64,000 nucleotides of DNA from Prauserella endophytica (GCF_005146945.1 NZ_SWMS01000001.1:1-64000), one strand, 5' to 3'; counted from the stretch's first letter, positions 50,003-59,186 are shown. A program made the numbers and translations. Notes: a model not told the origin generated them from the letters alone.

Positions 50003-51589
50003 ATGGGCGCGAAGGGATCACTGGCGCGGCAGCTGCTCGGCTGGCTGCTGGCGATCGTGTTCGCCCTGCTCGGCTGCGTGCTCGTGTTCTCGGTGATCCA
50101 GTCCAACAGCAACTTCGCCGACATCGAGGGCCGCAGGCTGCTGTCCGTCGCGGAGAACGTCGCCGCGACGCCCGGCGTGCGCGTGAGCCTCGCCGACCCG
50201 GTGAACCGCGACCCGCTGCCGATCTTCGCCGAGAGCGCTCGCAGCCTGTCCGGCGCCGACTACGTGAGCATCGCCGATCCGGCGCGCCGCGTGCTGGCCT
50301 CGCAGGACCCCGACCAGCTGCGCACCACACTCCCGCTCGGCGACAGCACGGTGGCTCGGGGTCGCGCGTGGGTCGGCGTCGTCGGCGACTCGCTCGTCGC
50401 GCACGTGCCCGTGATCGGCGACGACGGCTCGATGGTGGGCATCGTCGCCGCGGGCAAGGCCACCCCCGGCTTCTTCGAGGGCATCGCCAACCGGCCGAGC
50501 GACGCGCTCGTGCTGCTCGGCATCGCGACCGTGCTCGGCATCGCCGGGTCGCTGTTCCTCGCCTGGCGGGTCAAGAGGCAGACGCTGGGGCTGGAGCCGC
50601 GCGAGATCACCGGACTCGTCGAGCACCGGGAGGCACTGCTGCACGGCATCAAGGAGGGAGTGATCGGCCTCGACCAGCAGAACCGGATCACGCTGGTCAA
50701 CGACCACGCGCGGGAACTGCTGGCGCTCCCGGACGACTGCGTGGGCATGCGGATCGACGACCTCGACGCCGGCGACCGCCTGCGGGACGTGCTCACCGGC
50801 CGGGCCAGCGGTACGGAGGCGATCGTGCTGCGGGCCGGCAGGGCGCTGGTGATGAACCGGCTGCCGGTTTCCCGGGACGGCCGCGAGCTGGGTGCCGTGG
50901 CGACCCTGCGCGACCGCACCGAGCTGATCGAGCTGCGGGAGGAGCTGGCCGCCAGCTCTCGCGCTGGCGACACGCTGCGGGCGCAGGCCCACGAGTTCAC
51001 CAACCGGCTGCACACCATCGCCGGGCTGATCGAGCTTGGCGAGTACGACGAGGCCCGCAACTACGTGAACCTGGTCAGCCGCGCCCACGACGAGTGGCAC
51101 GACCAGGTCAGCGCGCGGATCGGGGACGCCGCGGTGGCCGCGCTGCTGATCGCGAAGGCGAGCCTCGCGGCGGAGCAGGGTGTGGGCATGCGGCTCACCG
51201 ACGACAGCAGGCTCGGCGAGGTCGACGAGCAGCTCTCCGCCGACCTGGTGACCGTGGTCGGCAACCTCGTCGACAACGCGCTCGACGCGCTGCGCGGGGC
51301 GGACGGGGACGACTGGGTCGAGGTGGGCATCACGTCCGACGCCACAGCGGTGTCGGTGGTGGTCCGCGACTCCGGCCCCGGTGTCGCGCCCGAGATCGCC
51401 ACCGAGGTCTTCACGCACGGCTTCACCACCAAGGCCGCCGAGCACGGCGGCCCGCGCGGGCTCGGGCTCGCGTTGACGCGGCAGACGTGCAGGCGGCGGG
51501 GTGGCTCGGTGGAGGTGCACAACGCGGGCGGCGCCGTGTTCACCGCGGTCTTGCCGTTCGAGGGCTCGCGCGCGAAGGTATCCCGATGA
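50003..51589 (+). CDS. CitA/DcuS-type sensor histidine kinase
   Basis: A 528-aa membrane kinase. It has TM1 (LLGWLLAIVFALLGCVLVFSV), an extracellular sensor of about 130 residues with PAS/Cache-like character, TM2 (ALVLLGIATVLGIAGSLFLA), a cytoplasmic PAS domain (HGIKEGVIGLDQQNRITLVN) and a kinase core with His in QAHEFTNRLHTIAGL. The N-box is NLVDNALDAL and the G-box RGLGLALTRQ. It should sense the carboxylate taken up by the divergent Tct system. ATG 50003 is near a CATAGT -10-like box, so translation may be leaderless; GTG 49979 is an alternative. Confidence 0.9.
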   Translation: MGAKGSLARQLLGWLLAIVFALLGCVLVFSVIQSNSNFADIEGRRLLSVAENVAATPGVRVSLADPVNRDPLPIFAESARSLSGADYVSIADPARRVLASQDPDQLRTTLPLGDSTVARGRAWVGVVGDSLVAHVPVIGDDGSMVGIVAAGKATPGFFEGIANRPSDALVLLGIATVLGIAGSLFLAWRVKRQTLGLEPREITGLVEHREALLHGIKEGVIGLDQQNRITLVNDHARELLALPDDCVGMRIDDLDAGDRLRDVLTGRASGTEAIVLRAGRALVMNRLPVSRDGRELGAVATLRDRTELIELREELAASSRAGDTLRAQAHEFTNRLHTIAGLIELGEYDEARNYVNLVSRAHDEWHDQVSARIGDAAVAALLIAKASLAAEQGVGMRLTDDSRLGEVDEQLSADLVTVVGNLVDNALDALRGADGDDWVEVGITSDATAVSVVVRDSGPGVAPEIATEVFTHGFTTKAAEHGGPRGLGLALTRQTCRRRGGSVEVHNAGGAVFTAVLPFEGSRAKVSR

Positions 51590-52269
51590 TCCGAGTGCTC
51601 GTGGTCGACGACGACTTCATGGTCGCGAAGGTCCACAGTGGCTACGTCGAGCGCACGCCGGGCTTCACCGTCGTCGGTGCCGTCCACACGGGGGCCGACG
51701 CGCTGCGCGCGGTGCGCGACCTCGCCCCCGACCTCGTACTGCTCGACATCTACCTGCCCGACCTCGACGGCCTCACGGTGCTGCGCGAGCTGCGCGCGGA
51801 CCCCTCTACTGTGGACACCGACGTCATCGTGATCACGGCGGCCCGCGACGTCGACACCATCAGGGGCGCGATGCGCGGAGGCGCGCTGCACTACCTCATC
51901 AAACCGTTCTCCTACGCGGCGCTGCGAGACCAGCTGGACCACGTCGGTTCGCTGCATGCCAAGCTCGCCCGGCTCTCCGCGCGCCCGACCGCGGGACAGC
52001 AGGACGTCGACGACGTGTTCGGCACCCGCGCGCGCAGCACGAGCGCGCTCCCGAAGGGGCTCACCACCCAGACCGCGCAGCTGGTGCGGCAGGCGCTCGT
52101 CGACCACCCCGACGGGCTGTCGGCGAGCGAATGCGCGAAGGCGACGGAACTGTCGCGGCCGAGCGCCCGCCGTTATCTCGAGCATTTCGTGGAGACGGGT
52201 CGCGCGGAGGTGCGGCTCCGCTATGGCGGAACGGGCAGGCCGGAGCGCCAGTACCACTGGCGTAGTTGA
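51586..52269 (+). CDS. CitB/DpiA-type response regulator
   Basis: A 227-aa cytoplasmic regulator. The receiver has acidic Asp8-10 (VVDDD), phospho-acceptor Asp54 (VLLDIYLPD) and Lys in LIKPFSY. The C-terminal HTH is ASECAKATELSRPSARRYLE, the CitB-type winged helix. Coupled to the kinase by an ATGA overlap. Likely target: the divergent tctCBA promoter. The tail FGTRARSTSALPKGL links the domains. Confidence 0.92.
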   Translation: MIRVLVVDDDFMVAKVHSGYVERTPGFTVVGAVHTGADALRAVRDLAPDLVLLDIYLPDLDGLTVLRELRADPSTVDTDVIVITAARDVDTIRGAMRGGALHYLIKPFSYAALRDQLDHVGSLHAKLARLSARPTAGQQDVDDVFGTRARSTSALPKGLTTQTAQLVRQALVDHPDGLSASECAKATELSRPSARRYLEHFVETGRAEVRLRYGGTGRPERQYHWRS

Positions 52270-52372
52270 ACAGGCAATCACCAAATTGTGCGTCCGCTTT
52301 CCCCGTGCGATTTCGCGTCCGTGATGTAAAGGTGATCTTGGGAGTCGCGAGAAGTCGGGGGAGGCAGATCGC

Positions 52373-53077
52373 GTGGAATTTCTGCTGCGCAGTTTCGGAG
52401 TACTGGTCCCCATAGCGGTACTGACACTGCCGTTCGCTCTGCTCGCCTGGCGGCAGCTGGCAATACGGCGAAGCCGAGGACAGTCCGGCGGACAGGCCAT
52501 GTTCACCGCCGGGCTCGACGTGGCGATCACGCTGCTCGGCGCGCTCGTGATCGCGCTCGTTTTCCTGCCGATTCCCGGCCCGGGAGGGGTGAACCTCATA
52601 CCGGGAACGGACCTGGAGATCGCGCTCACGGACAACGACTCGTTCTGGCAGGTCACCGCCAACGTCGCGATGATGTTCCCGCTCGGGATCCTGCTGCCGC
52701 TGCGCTGGCGGTGGTGGCGCTCGGTGCGCAGGGTGACGCTGGCGGCGCTGCTCGCCTCGATCGGGATCGAGGCACTCCAGTACCTGATCGACGCGGGCAG
52801 GGTCACGTCCACCGACGACGTGCTGCTCAACACCGTCGGCGCCACGGTGGGCGCGAGCCTCGTCAGCCGCACGCCCGCCCCCGCGGTCAGCGTTCCACGT
52901 GGATACCCATCCCCGGCCCCAGCGGCAGATCGGCGAAGTAGAACACCGACAGAATGGTTGCCCACGCAGTCCAAAATGGAACCACGAACGGCAGCATCTT
53001 CGCGATCACCGTTCCCAGTCCAGCGTTCGGGTCATATCTCCGAACGAACGTCAGCAGCACGATCATGTACGGGTTGA
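52373..53077 (+). CDS. VanZ-like membrane protein with unusual C-terminal extension
   Basis: A 234-aa frame whose first about 165 residues form a VanZ-like membrane protein (SFGVLVPIAVLTLPFALLAW; GLDVAITLLGALVIALVFLP; then VTANVAMMFPLGILLPL and SIGIEALQYLIDAGRVTSTDD, the VanZ signature area). After TPAPAVSVP (about residue 172) the frame runs 191 nt antisense into the convergent AbgT gene and becomes Pro/Ser/Arg-rich, unlike a natural domain. The native stop appears lost. Function of the core: lipid or cell-wall related, unproven. GTG 52373 lies about 100 bp after the regulator gene. Confidence 0.75.
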   Translation: MEFLLRSFGVLVPIAVLTLPFALLAWRQLAIRRSRGQSGGQAMFTAGLDVAITLLGALVIALVFLPIPGPGGVNLIPGTDLEIALTDNDSFWQVTANVAMMFPLGILLPLRWRWWRSVRRVTLAALLASIGIEALQYLIDAGRVTSTDDVLLNTVGATVGASLVSRTPAPAVSVPRGYPSPAPAADRRSRTPTEWLPTQSKMEPRTAASSRSPFPVQRSGHISERTSAARSCTG

Positions 53078-54446
53078 GCGGTGTGATCACCTGTGTCGCC
53101 GAGTCGCCGACCCGGAACGCGGCCTGGCTGAACCCGGGTTCGAAGCCCAGCAACAGGAACATCGGCACGAACACCGCGGCCATCAGGGTCCACAGGCTGG
53201 AGCCGGAGATGATGAACAGGTTCAGCACCGAGGCGAGCACGATGAAGCCGAGGAACGCCGCGTACCCGGTGAGCCCGATGCTCTCCAGGAAGTTCGCGCC
53301 GGTGACCGCGAGCCACGCGCCGATGTTGGTCCACGAGAACAGGGCGATGAACTGGCCGAGCACGAACGCGAGCACAATGAACCCGGAGAGATCCTTGAGC
53401 GCCTTGCCCATGAGCAGCGGCACGTCGGCGGAGCGGCGGATGGCTCCGGCCGAGATGCCGTAGGCGAGGCCGGGCACGAAGAACGCGACGAACACGAGCG
53501 TGGTCACCGAGTCGAGCAGCGGAGACTCCGGCAGGAAGCCGCCGTTCTCGTTGCGCAGGGGCGAGGACGGCAGCAGCACGAGCACCAGCACGGCCGCCGT
53601 GGTGACGAGCAGGGCGAGCCCCGCCGTCAGCAGCGCCCTGCGCTCGCGCGGTTCGAGGTCGGCGGTGAGCGTGGTGTCGGCGGCGGGCTCCACCTCGTCG
53701 CGGGGGAAGCGGCTCCGTTCCAGCGCGGGCTCCACCACCTTGGCGATGATCAGTCCGGCGAGCAGACTCAGCGTGACGGCGGCGACGACGTTGAAGAAGT
53801 AGTTCGAGATCGGGGTGACCGTGGTGCCCGAGTCCGGCAGCGTGGCGGCCACCGAGTTGCTGATGCCGGCGAACAGCGCGTCGAGGCTGGTCACGAACAT
53901 CGACGTCGAGTAGCCGGCGCCCGCTGCCGCGAACCCGCCGATGAGCCCGGCGACCGGATGCCTGCCCGCCGCCTTGAACACCATCGCCGCGAGCGGCGGG
54001 ATGATGATGAACGCCGAGTCGGCCATGATGCTGCCCGAGACGCCGACGAACCCGAGCGCGTAGGGCAGCAGCCAGCGCGGCGCCCGCCGGAAGGCGAGCC
54101 GGATCAGCGCCGACAGCAGCCCGGTCCGCTCGGCGAGGCCGACGCCGAGCATGATCGTCACCACCGTCTGCAGCGGCGGGAACTCGATGAAGTTCGTCGC
54201 CAGCCCGGTGAACAGGAACTGCAGGCCCGCGCCCGTGAACGCGCCCTGGATCGGCGTGGCCTCGTCCTCGCCCGGGATGCTGACGGTGACCCCGGCCGCG
54301 GCCATGATCGTGGAGACCACGCCGACCAGCAGGGTCAGCAGGACGAACAGGATGAACGGCTCCGGCAGCCGGTTGCCGACCCGTTCGATCCAGTTCAGGA
54401 TCCGGTCGAGCAGGTGCTGCCGCGCGGGTGCCTCGGTTTCGGACAT
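52887..54446 (-). CDS. AbgT-family transporter (p-aminobenzoyl-glutamate or antibiotic efflux)
   Basis: A 519-aa protein with about eleven to thirteen helices. Characteristic segments are VGNRLPEPFILFVLLTLLVG, SGSIMADSAFIIIPPLAAM, AAGAGYSTSMFVTSLDALF and NPYMIVLLTFVRRYDPNAGLG. AbgT members import p-aminobenzoyl-glutamate or, as in MtrF, export sulfonamides. The neighbouring M20 amidohydrolase suits the AbgT/AbgAB pairing. Its first 60 codons end, on the other strand, within the VanZ frame. The repeat at 54542 lies between the transporter and amidohydrolase genes. Confidence 0.9.
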   Translation of the reverse strand: MSETEAPARQHLLDRILNWIERVGNRLPEPFILFVLLTLLVGVVSTIMAAAGVTVSIPGEDEATPIQGAFTGAGLQFLFTGLATNFIEFPPLQTVVTIMLGVGLAERTGLLSALIRLAFRRAPRWLLPYALGFVGVSGSIMADSAFIIIPPLAAMVFKAAGRHPVAGLIGGFAAAGAGYSTSMFVTSLDALFAGISNSVAATLPDSGTTVTPISNYFFNVVAAVTLSLLAGLIIAKVVEPALERSRFPRDEVEPAADTTLTADLEPRERRALLTAGLALLVTTAAVLVLVLLPSSPLRNENGGFLPESPLLDSVTTLVFVAFFVPGLAYGISAGAIRRSADVPLLMGKALKDLSGFIVLAFVLGQFIALFSWTNIGAWLAVTGANFLESIGLTGYAAFLGFIVLASVLNLFIISGSSLWTLMAAVFVPMFLLLGFEPGFSQAAFRVGDSATQVITPLNPYMIVLLTFVRRYDPNAGLGTVIAKMLPFVVPFWTAWATILSVFYFADLPLGPGMGIHVER

Positions 54447-54541
54447 CGCCCACCTTCCGTCGCTCCTCGAGTGGAAGGCAGGGTAGTTCGTGAATGTTTC
54501 ACACAGGTCGCGTCTGCTGATCTTCTGACCGCACGGTGGCC

Positions 54542-54648
54542 GCAGTGAAGGCCACCTTCACTGCGTTGAACCAACACAGCGGCGCGCAGCGTCTCCGTTT
54601 GGGTGGTGGGGGGAGACGGGTGGGCGCAGGCATGGTGGCCTTCACTGC
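54542..54648. repeat. Palindromic repeat, form C, copy 5 (minus orientation)
   Basis: Ends GCAGTGAAGGCCACC (54542-54556) and GGTGGCCTTCACTGC (54634-54648), with the interior in the same minus orientation as copy 3. It separates the AbgT and amidohydrolase genes, which run in the same direction, so it may interrupt an ancestral operon or serve as a 3' structure of the upstream gene. Confidence 0.92.
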
Positions 54649-54660
54649 ATGGGGCACGCC

Positions 54661-55995
54661 TTACTGCGGCCGGGGATCGGCGTCGGCGAAGAAGTTCGGG
54701 ACGTCCAGGGGTCCGCCCGCTTCGGCGAACTCCTCGTGCACGGCGGTGCGCAGGTGCTCGTCGGCGAGGTAGTCGACGGCGGTCAGCGCGAGCCCGAGTG
54801 CGCCGTCGGCCACCGCGCGCTCACCCGCCTCGGAACCGGCGGCCTCGGCGAACTGCACCGTGTGCAGAGCGACGACCGGCTCCGAGATCGCGATCATCGG
54901 GTGGATCGCGGGCATCCGGTACGACAGATTGCCGAGGTCGGTGGAGCCGGTGAGGAAGTCGGGGACGACGCCGGGCGGCAATGGCGTGCGTCCGCACTGC
55001 TGCTGGTTCACGGCCCACCGCCGCGAGAGCGCCTGGTTGAACCGGATCGGCAGGTACGGCGGCTGCGGGTCCCAGCGCAGCTCCACCCCGCAGCCGGTGA
55101 TCTTCGCGGCACCGTGTGCGATCGCGGCCAGCCGGCCGGCCAGGTCCCGCAGCGTCTCCGGCCGCATCGAGCGCAGGTAGAACAGCACCGCGGCCCGGTC
55201 GGGAACGACGTTGGGCCTGCTGCCGCCGTCGGTGAACACCCCGTGCACGCGGTCGCCGGGCGGCAGATGCTGGCGCAGCGCGGCGACGCCCTGGTACGCG
55301 CTCACCGCGGCATCCAGCGCGTTGCGGCCCATGAACGGCTGCGCGGACGCGTGCGCGCTCACCCCGTGGAACACCATCTCCAGCTGCCGGCGGCCGAGGA
55401 ACGGGTGCATCGCGATGTCGTGGCTGAACGGGTGCAGCATCACGACGGCGTCCACGTCGTCGAACACCCCGGCCCGCGCGAGCGTCTCCTTGCCGCCGCC
55501 ACCCTCCTCGGCAGGCGTGCCGACGAGCGAGACCCTGCCACCGGTCTCGGGCAGCGCGGCCGCCGCGCCGAGGAATCCGCCGGCGCCTGCCGCGCAGATG
55601 ATGTTGTGCCCGCACGCGTGACCGATGCCGGGCAGCGCGTCGTACTCGGCGAGCACCGCGACGTGCGGACCGGACTCCCCGGCGGTGGCGGCGAGCGCCG
55701 TGTCGAGCCCGCCGACGCCGAGCCGCACGTCGTGACCGTGCCGCTCCAGCAGTGTGGCGACCGCGCGGGCGGACCGGTGCTCGGTGAACGCGGTCTCCGG
55801 GTTGGCGTGCAGGTCCCGGCTGAGCGCGACGAGCTCGGGCGTCCGCACGGCGACGGCCGCGGTCACGGCGTCGCGGGCACCCGGGGGTGCGCCGTCGTGG
55901 TCGGAGGTGAGCGGTTCGGCCCTGCGCACGGCCTCGGCGGTCTGCTCGATCAGCGCACGCAGGTAGCCGTCGTCGGGGTGGTGGGGTTCGGTCAC
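54661..55995 (-). CDS. M20-family amidohydrolase (AbgB-like)
   Basis: A 444-aa metallopeptidase-fold amidohydrolase. Its metal-binding motifs are VAVLAEYDALPGIGHACGHN, GTPAEEGGGGKE with the general-base Glu pair, and HPFSHDIAMHP. SAHASAQPFMGRNALDA lies in the dimerisation domain. It hydrolyses an acyl- or p-aminobenzoyl-amino acid, and adjacency to AbgT makes p-aminobenzoyl-glutamate a reasonable candidate. ATG 55995. The 3' end is 13 bp from the form C repeat. Confidence 0.9.
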   Translation of the reverse strand: MTEPHHPDDGYLRALIEQTAEAVRRAEPLTSDHDGAPPGARDAVTAAVAVRTPELVALSRDLHANPETAFTEHRSARAVATLLERHGHDVRLGVGGLDTALAATAGESGPHVAVLAEYDALPGIGHACGHNIICAAGAGGFLGAAAALPETGGRVSLVGTPAEEGGGGKETLARAGVFDDVDAVVMLHPFSHDIAMHPFLGRRQLEMVFHGVSAHASAQPFMGRNALDAAVSAYQGVAALRQHLPPGDRVHGVFTDGGSRPNVVPDRAAVLFYLRSMRPETLRDLAGRLAAIAHGAAKITGCGVELRWDPQPPYLPIRFNQALSRRWAVNQQQCGRTPLPPGVVPDFLTGSTDLGNLSYRMPAIHPMIAISEPVVALHTVQFAEAAGSEAGERAVADGALGLALTAVDYLADEHLRTAVHEEFAEAGGPLDVPNFFADADPRPQ

Positions 55996-56004
55996 GCGCG
56001 CACC

Positions 56005-56442
56005 CTACTCGTCGTACCGGCCGCCCCTGCCGCGCTTGACGTCACCACGACGTTTCTTCGCGGCGATCCTGCGTTCCTGCGAGCCCCGCGTCGGCTTGGT
56101 CGGGCGGCGCTTGCGCGGCGGCGGCGCCGACGCCTCCCGCAACACGGCCGCGAGGCGTGCTCGCGCGGCCTCTCGGTTGCGCAGCTGCTCGCGGTGCTCG
56201 CTCGCCACGATCGTCAGCACGCCGTCGACGAGCCTGCGATCGAGCCGGGCGAGCAGCCGGGTGCGCAGATCATCCGGCACGGCGGGCGAGCGGGCGACGT
56301 CGAAGGACAGCTCGACCCGCGACGACGTGGTGTTCACTCCCTGCCCACCTGGGCCGGAGGAGCGAGAGAACCGTTCGGCCAGCTCGGCGTCCGGGATCAC
56401 CAGACGCCGGGTGACGGGGAGCTCAGAACCGGGGGTGGTCAC
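56005..56442 (-). CDS. arfB: Alternative ribosome-rescue factor ArfB/YaeJ
   Basis: A 145-aa peptidyl-tRNA hydrolase of the class I release-factor type. Catalytic GGQ at 32-34 in SSGPGGQGVNTTSSRVELSF. The C-terminal basic tail ([28 protein letters not shown]) is the segment that senses an empty mRNA channel on stalled ribosomes. GTG 56442 overlaps the purM end by 20 nt on the same strand, so translation is probably coupled. Confidence 0.93.
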   Translation of the reverse strand: MTTPGSELPVTRRLVIPDAELAERFSRSSGPGGQGVNTTSSRVELSFDVARSPAVPDDLRTRLLARLDRRLVDGVLTIVASEHREQLRNREAARARLAAVLREASAPPPRKRRPTKPTRGSQERRIAAKKRRGDVKRGRGGRYDE

Positions 56443-57508
56443 CGGTCAGCACGGCGCGAGGCCCGTCGGCGTCGTCGGAGGGCCGCACGTCGCCGAGCAC
56501 CCACGCGGGCACGTGCCGCGCGGTGAGCACCGCCAGCGCGCGGTCGACGTCCTCGGGCGACACGACGGCCACCATGCCGACGCCCATGTTGAAGGTTCGC
56601 TCCAGCTCGGCGCGCTCGATGCGGCCGCGCTGGCCGATCAGCGCGAACACCGGCGCCGGCGTCCACGTGCCCCGATCGAGCTGCGCGGTCAGCCCGCGCG
56701 GCATCACGCGCTCCAGGTTCGCCGCGAGCCCGCCGCCGGTGACGTGCGCGAACGTCCGCACGTCGGCCTCCGCGGCCAGTGCGAGGCAGTCCTTCGCGTA
56801 GATCCGGGTCGGCTCCAGCAGCTCCTCTCCGAGCGTGCGGCCGAACTCCTCGACGTGCCCGCCGAGCGGCATCCGCGCGATGTCGAGCAGCACGTGTCGC
56901 GCGAGCGAGTAACCGTTGGAGTGCAGGCCCGTGGAACCCATGGCGATCACGACGTCACCCGGACGGACCAGGTCGGGGCCGAGGACGTCGGCTGCCTCGA
57001 CCACGCCGATGCCGGTCGCGGAGATGTCGTAGTCGTGCTCGCCCATCATGCCCGGGTGCTCGGCGGTCTCCCCGCCGAGCAGCGCGCAGCCCGCCTGCAC
57101 GCAGCCCTCGGCGATGCCGGAGACGATCGAGGCGACCTTCTCGGGCACGACCTTGCCGACCGCGATGTAGTCCTGCAGGAACAGCGGCTCCGCACCGGTC
57201 ACCACCAGGTCGTCGACGACCATCGCCACGAGGTCGATGCCGACGGTGTCGTGCTTGTCCAGCGCCTGCGCGACCGCGATCTTGGTGCCGACGCCGTCGG
57301 TGGACGACGCGAGCAGCGGCTCCTTCCAGCGGCCCGGCTTCAACGAGAACAGGCCGGCGAACCCACCGACACCGCCCACCACCTCGGGCCTCGTGGCGCG
57401 GGCAGCGTGCGGCTTGAGCAGCTCGACGGCGTGGTCACCGGCGTCGATGTCGACCCCGGCGGCGGCGTACGTAGCGCTCGTGGACTCGCTCACGGAAGCG
57501 GACTCCAT
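56423..57508 (-). CDS. purM: Phosphoribosylformylglycinamidine cyclo-ligase
   Basis: A 361-aa enzyme of step five of IMP synthesis, closing the imidazole ring of FGAM with ATP. PurM-family signature segments are SSTDGVGTKIAVAQALDKHD, GAEPLFLQDYIAVGKV and GGGLAANLERVMPRGL. The start ATG 57508 (MESASVSES) gives a normal length. It is 38 nt from purF and overlaps arfB. The purF-purM order is standard in actinobacteria. Confidence 0.96.
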   Translation of the reverse strand: MESASVSESTSATYAAAGVDIDAGDHAVELLKPHAARATRPEVVGGVGGFAGLFSLKPGRWKEPLLASSTDGVGTKIAVAQALDKHDTVGIDLVAMVVDDLVVTGAEPLFLQDYIAVGKVVPEKVASIVSGIAEGCVQAGCALLGGETAEHPGMMGEHDYDISATGIGVVEAADVLGPDLVRPGDVVIAMGSTGLHSNGYSLARHVLLDIARMPLGGHVEEFGRTLGEELLEPTRIYAKDCLALAAEADVRTFAHVTGGGLAANLERVMPRGLTAQLDRGTWTPAPVFALIGQRGRIERAELERTFNMGVGMVAVVSPEDVDRALAVLTARHVPAWVLGDVRPSDDADGPRAVLTGDHPRF

Positions 57509-57546
57509 CCCTGATCCTGAAAGCTCGAAACGACTAGGGCAGCGCC

Positions 57547-59094
57547 CTAGGGACGCCGAACGGCATCCTCGGCACCGTACCCCGCCGGACTGACGGTCAG
57601 GGAGGAAGCGGTGGTTCCAGGAGCAGCACCGTTTCCGGAGAGGCCCTCCAGGAGGTGCTTGCCGATGAGCGCGTCGTCGGGCAGCTCGATGGGGTACTCG
57701 CCGTCGAAGCACGCGGCGCACAGTCGCGACCTGGGCTGTTCCGACGCGGCGACGAGCCCGTCGAGCGACACGTAGCCGAGCGAGTCGGCGCCGATGGAGC
57801 GCCGGATGCCGTCGAGGTCGGCTCCGTTGGCGACGAGCTCGGCCCTCGACGCGAAGTCGATGCCGTAGAAGCACGGCCAGCGCACCGGCGGCGAGGCGAT
57901 GCGCACGTGGACCTCCAGCGCGCCGGACTCTCGCAGCATCCGCACCAGCGCGCGCTGGGTGTTTCCGCGCACGATGGAGTCGTCCACGACCACGAGCCGC
58001 TTGCCGCGGATCACCTCGCGCAGGGGGTTCAGCTTGAGGCGGATGCCGAGCTGGCGGATCGTCTGCGACGGCTGGATGAAGGTGCGGCCGACGTAGCCGT
58101 TCTTCACCAGGCCCGAGCCGTACGGGATGCCGGAGGCCTGCGCGTAGCCGATCGCGGCGGGCGTGCCGGACTCGGGGACCGGGATCACCAGGTCGGCGTC
58201 CGCGGGGTGCTCCTCCGCGAGCCGCCTGCCGATCTCCACGCGGGTGGCGTGCACGCTGCGGCCCGCGATCGTGGTGTCGGGCCTTGCCAGGTAGACGTAC
58301 TCGAAGACGCAGCCCTTCGGCTCCGGGTTGGCGAAGCGCGAGGACCGCAGTCCGCCGGCGTCGATGGCGATCAGCTCGCCCGGCTCGACCTCCCGGACGA
58401 ACGACGCGCCGACGATGTCGAGCGCCGCGGTCTCGCTCGCGACCACCCAGCCGCGCTCGAGCCTGCCGAGCACGAGTGGGCGCACCCCGTGCGGGTCGCG
58501 CGCCGCGTAGAGCGTGTTCTCGTCGGCGAACGTGAGGCAGAAGGCGCCGCGCAGCGTGGGCAGCAGTTCTATCGCGGCCGCCTCGATGCCCTTGTCGGCG
58601 GCCGCCTCGGCGAGCAGGCCGCTCACCAGGTCGGAGTCGGTGGTGGCGCCGTTCTTGCCGACGACGCCGAGCTCACGGGCGCGCTCGAGCAGCTCGTGGG
58701 TGTTGACGAGGTTGCCGTTGTGCCCGAGCGCGAGCCCGGAACCGGTCGGCGTGGTGCGGAACGTTGGCTGGGCGTTCTCCCAGCTACCGCCGCCGGTGGT
58801 GGAGTAGCGGCAGTGTCCGACGGCGATGTGCCCCTGCAGCGAGGAGAGCACCTGCTCGTCGAAGACCTGGCTCACCAGGCCGAGGTCCTTGAACACGACT
58901 ATCTGGTTGCCGTCCGAGACGGAGATCCCGGCGGCCTCCTGCCCGCGGTGCTGCAGTGCGTACAGGCCGTAGTAGGTCAGCTTCGCGACGTCCTCACCTG
59001 GCGCCCAGACACCGAACACGCCGCATTCCTCGCGCGGTTCGGTTTCGAGCTGATCGCCGGTGGCTTCCCCAGTGGACGACTGGTCGGTGTGCAC
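57547..59094 (-). CDS. purF: Amidophosphoribosyltransferase
   Basis: A 515-aa enzyme of the first step of purine synthesis. An N-terminal propeptide of 23 residues (ending EPREE) precedes catalytic Cys24 (ECGVFG). The glutaminase domain shows GHCRYSTTGG and LGHNGNLVN. The PRPP loop is LVVVDDSIVRGNT. Cys residues in WPCFYG and RLCAACFDGEYP suit the structural 4Fe-4S cluster of the Bacillus-type enzyme. The GTG at 59094 gives the expected propeptide length. Confidence 0.96.
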   Translation of the reverse strand: MHTDQSSTGEATGDQLETEPREECGVFGVWAPGEDVAKLTYYGLYALQHRGQEAAGISVSDGNQIVVFKDLGLVSQVFDEQVLSSLQGHIAVGHCRYSTTGGGSWENAQPTFRTTPTGSGLALGHNGNLVNTHELLERARELGVVGKNGATTDSDLVSGLLAEAAADKGIEAAAIELLPTLRGAFCLTFADENTLYAARDPHGVRPLVLGRLERGWVVASETAALDIVGASFVREVEPGELIAIDAGGLRSSRFANPEPKGCVFEYVYLARPDTTIAGRSVHATRVEIGRRLAEEHPADADLVIPVPESGTPAAIGYAQASGIPYGSGLVKNGYVGRTFIQPSQTIRQLGIRLKLNPLREVIRGKRLVVVDDSIVRGNTQRALVRMLRESGALEVHVRIASPPVRWPCFYGIDFASRAELVANGADLDGIRRSIGADSLGYVSLDGLVAASEQPRSRLCAACFDGEYPIELPDDALIGKHLLEGLSGNGAAPGTTASSLTVSPAGYGAEDAVRRP

Positions 59095-59119
59095 CGAAAG
59101 GCTCCCTGCGTACGAGAAC

Positions 59120-59154
59120 GGGCCGCCTCCAGTGTAGGTCGCCGGAGGCGGCCC
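59120..59154 (-). terminator. Hairpin terminator upstream of purF
   Basis: Arms GGGCCGCCTCC (59120-59130) and GGAGGCGGCCC (59144-59154) with a 13-nt loop, 33 bp beyond the stop of the 59187 gene. It should end the DUF397 operon before purF. Confidence 0.75.
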
Positions 59155-59186
59155 GACTCGGTGATGTAGCGCTCAACGAGCGAGCG

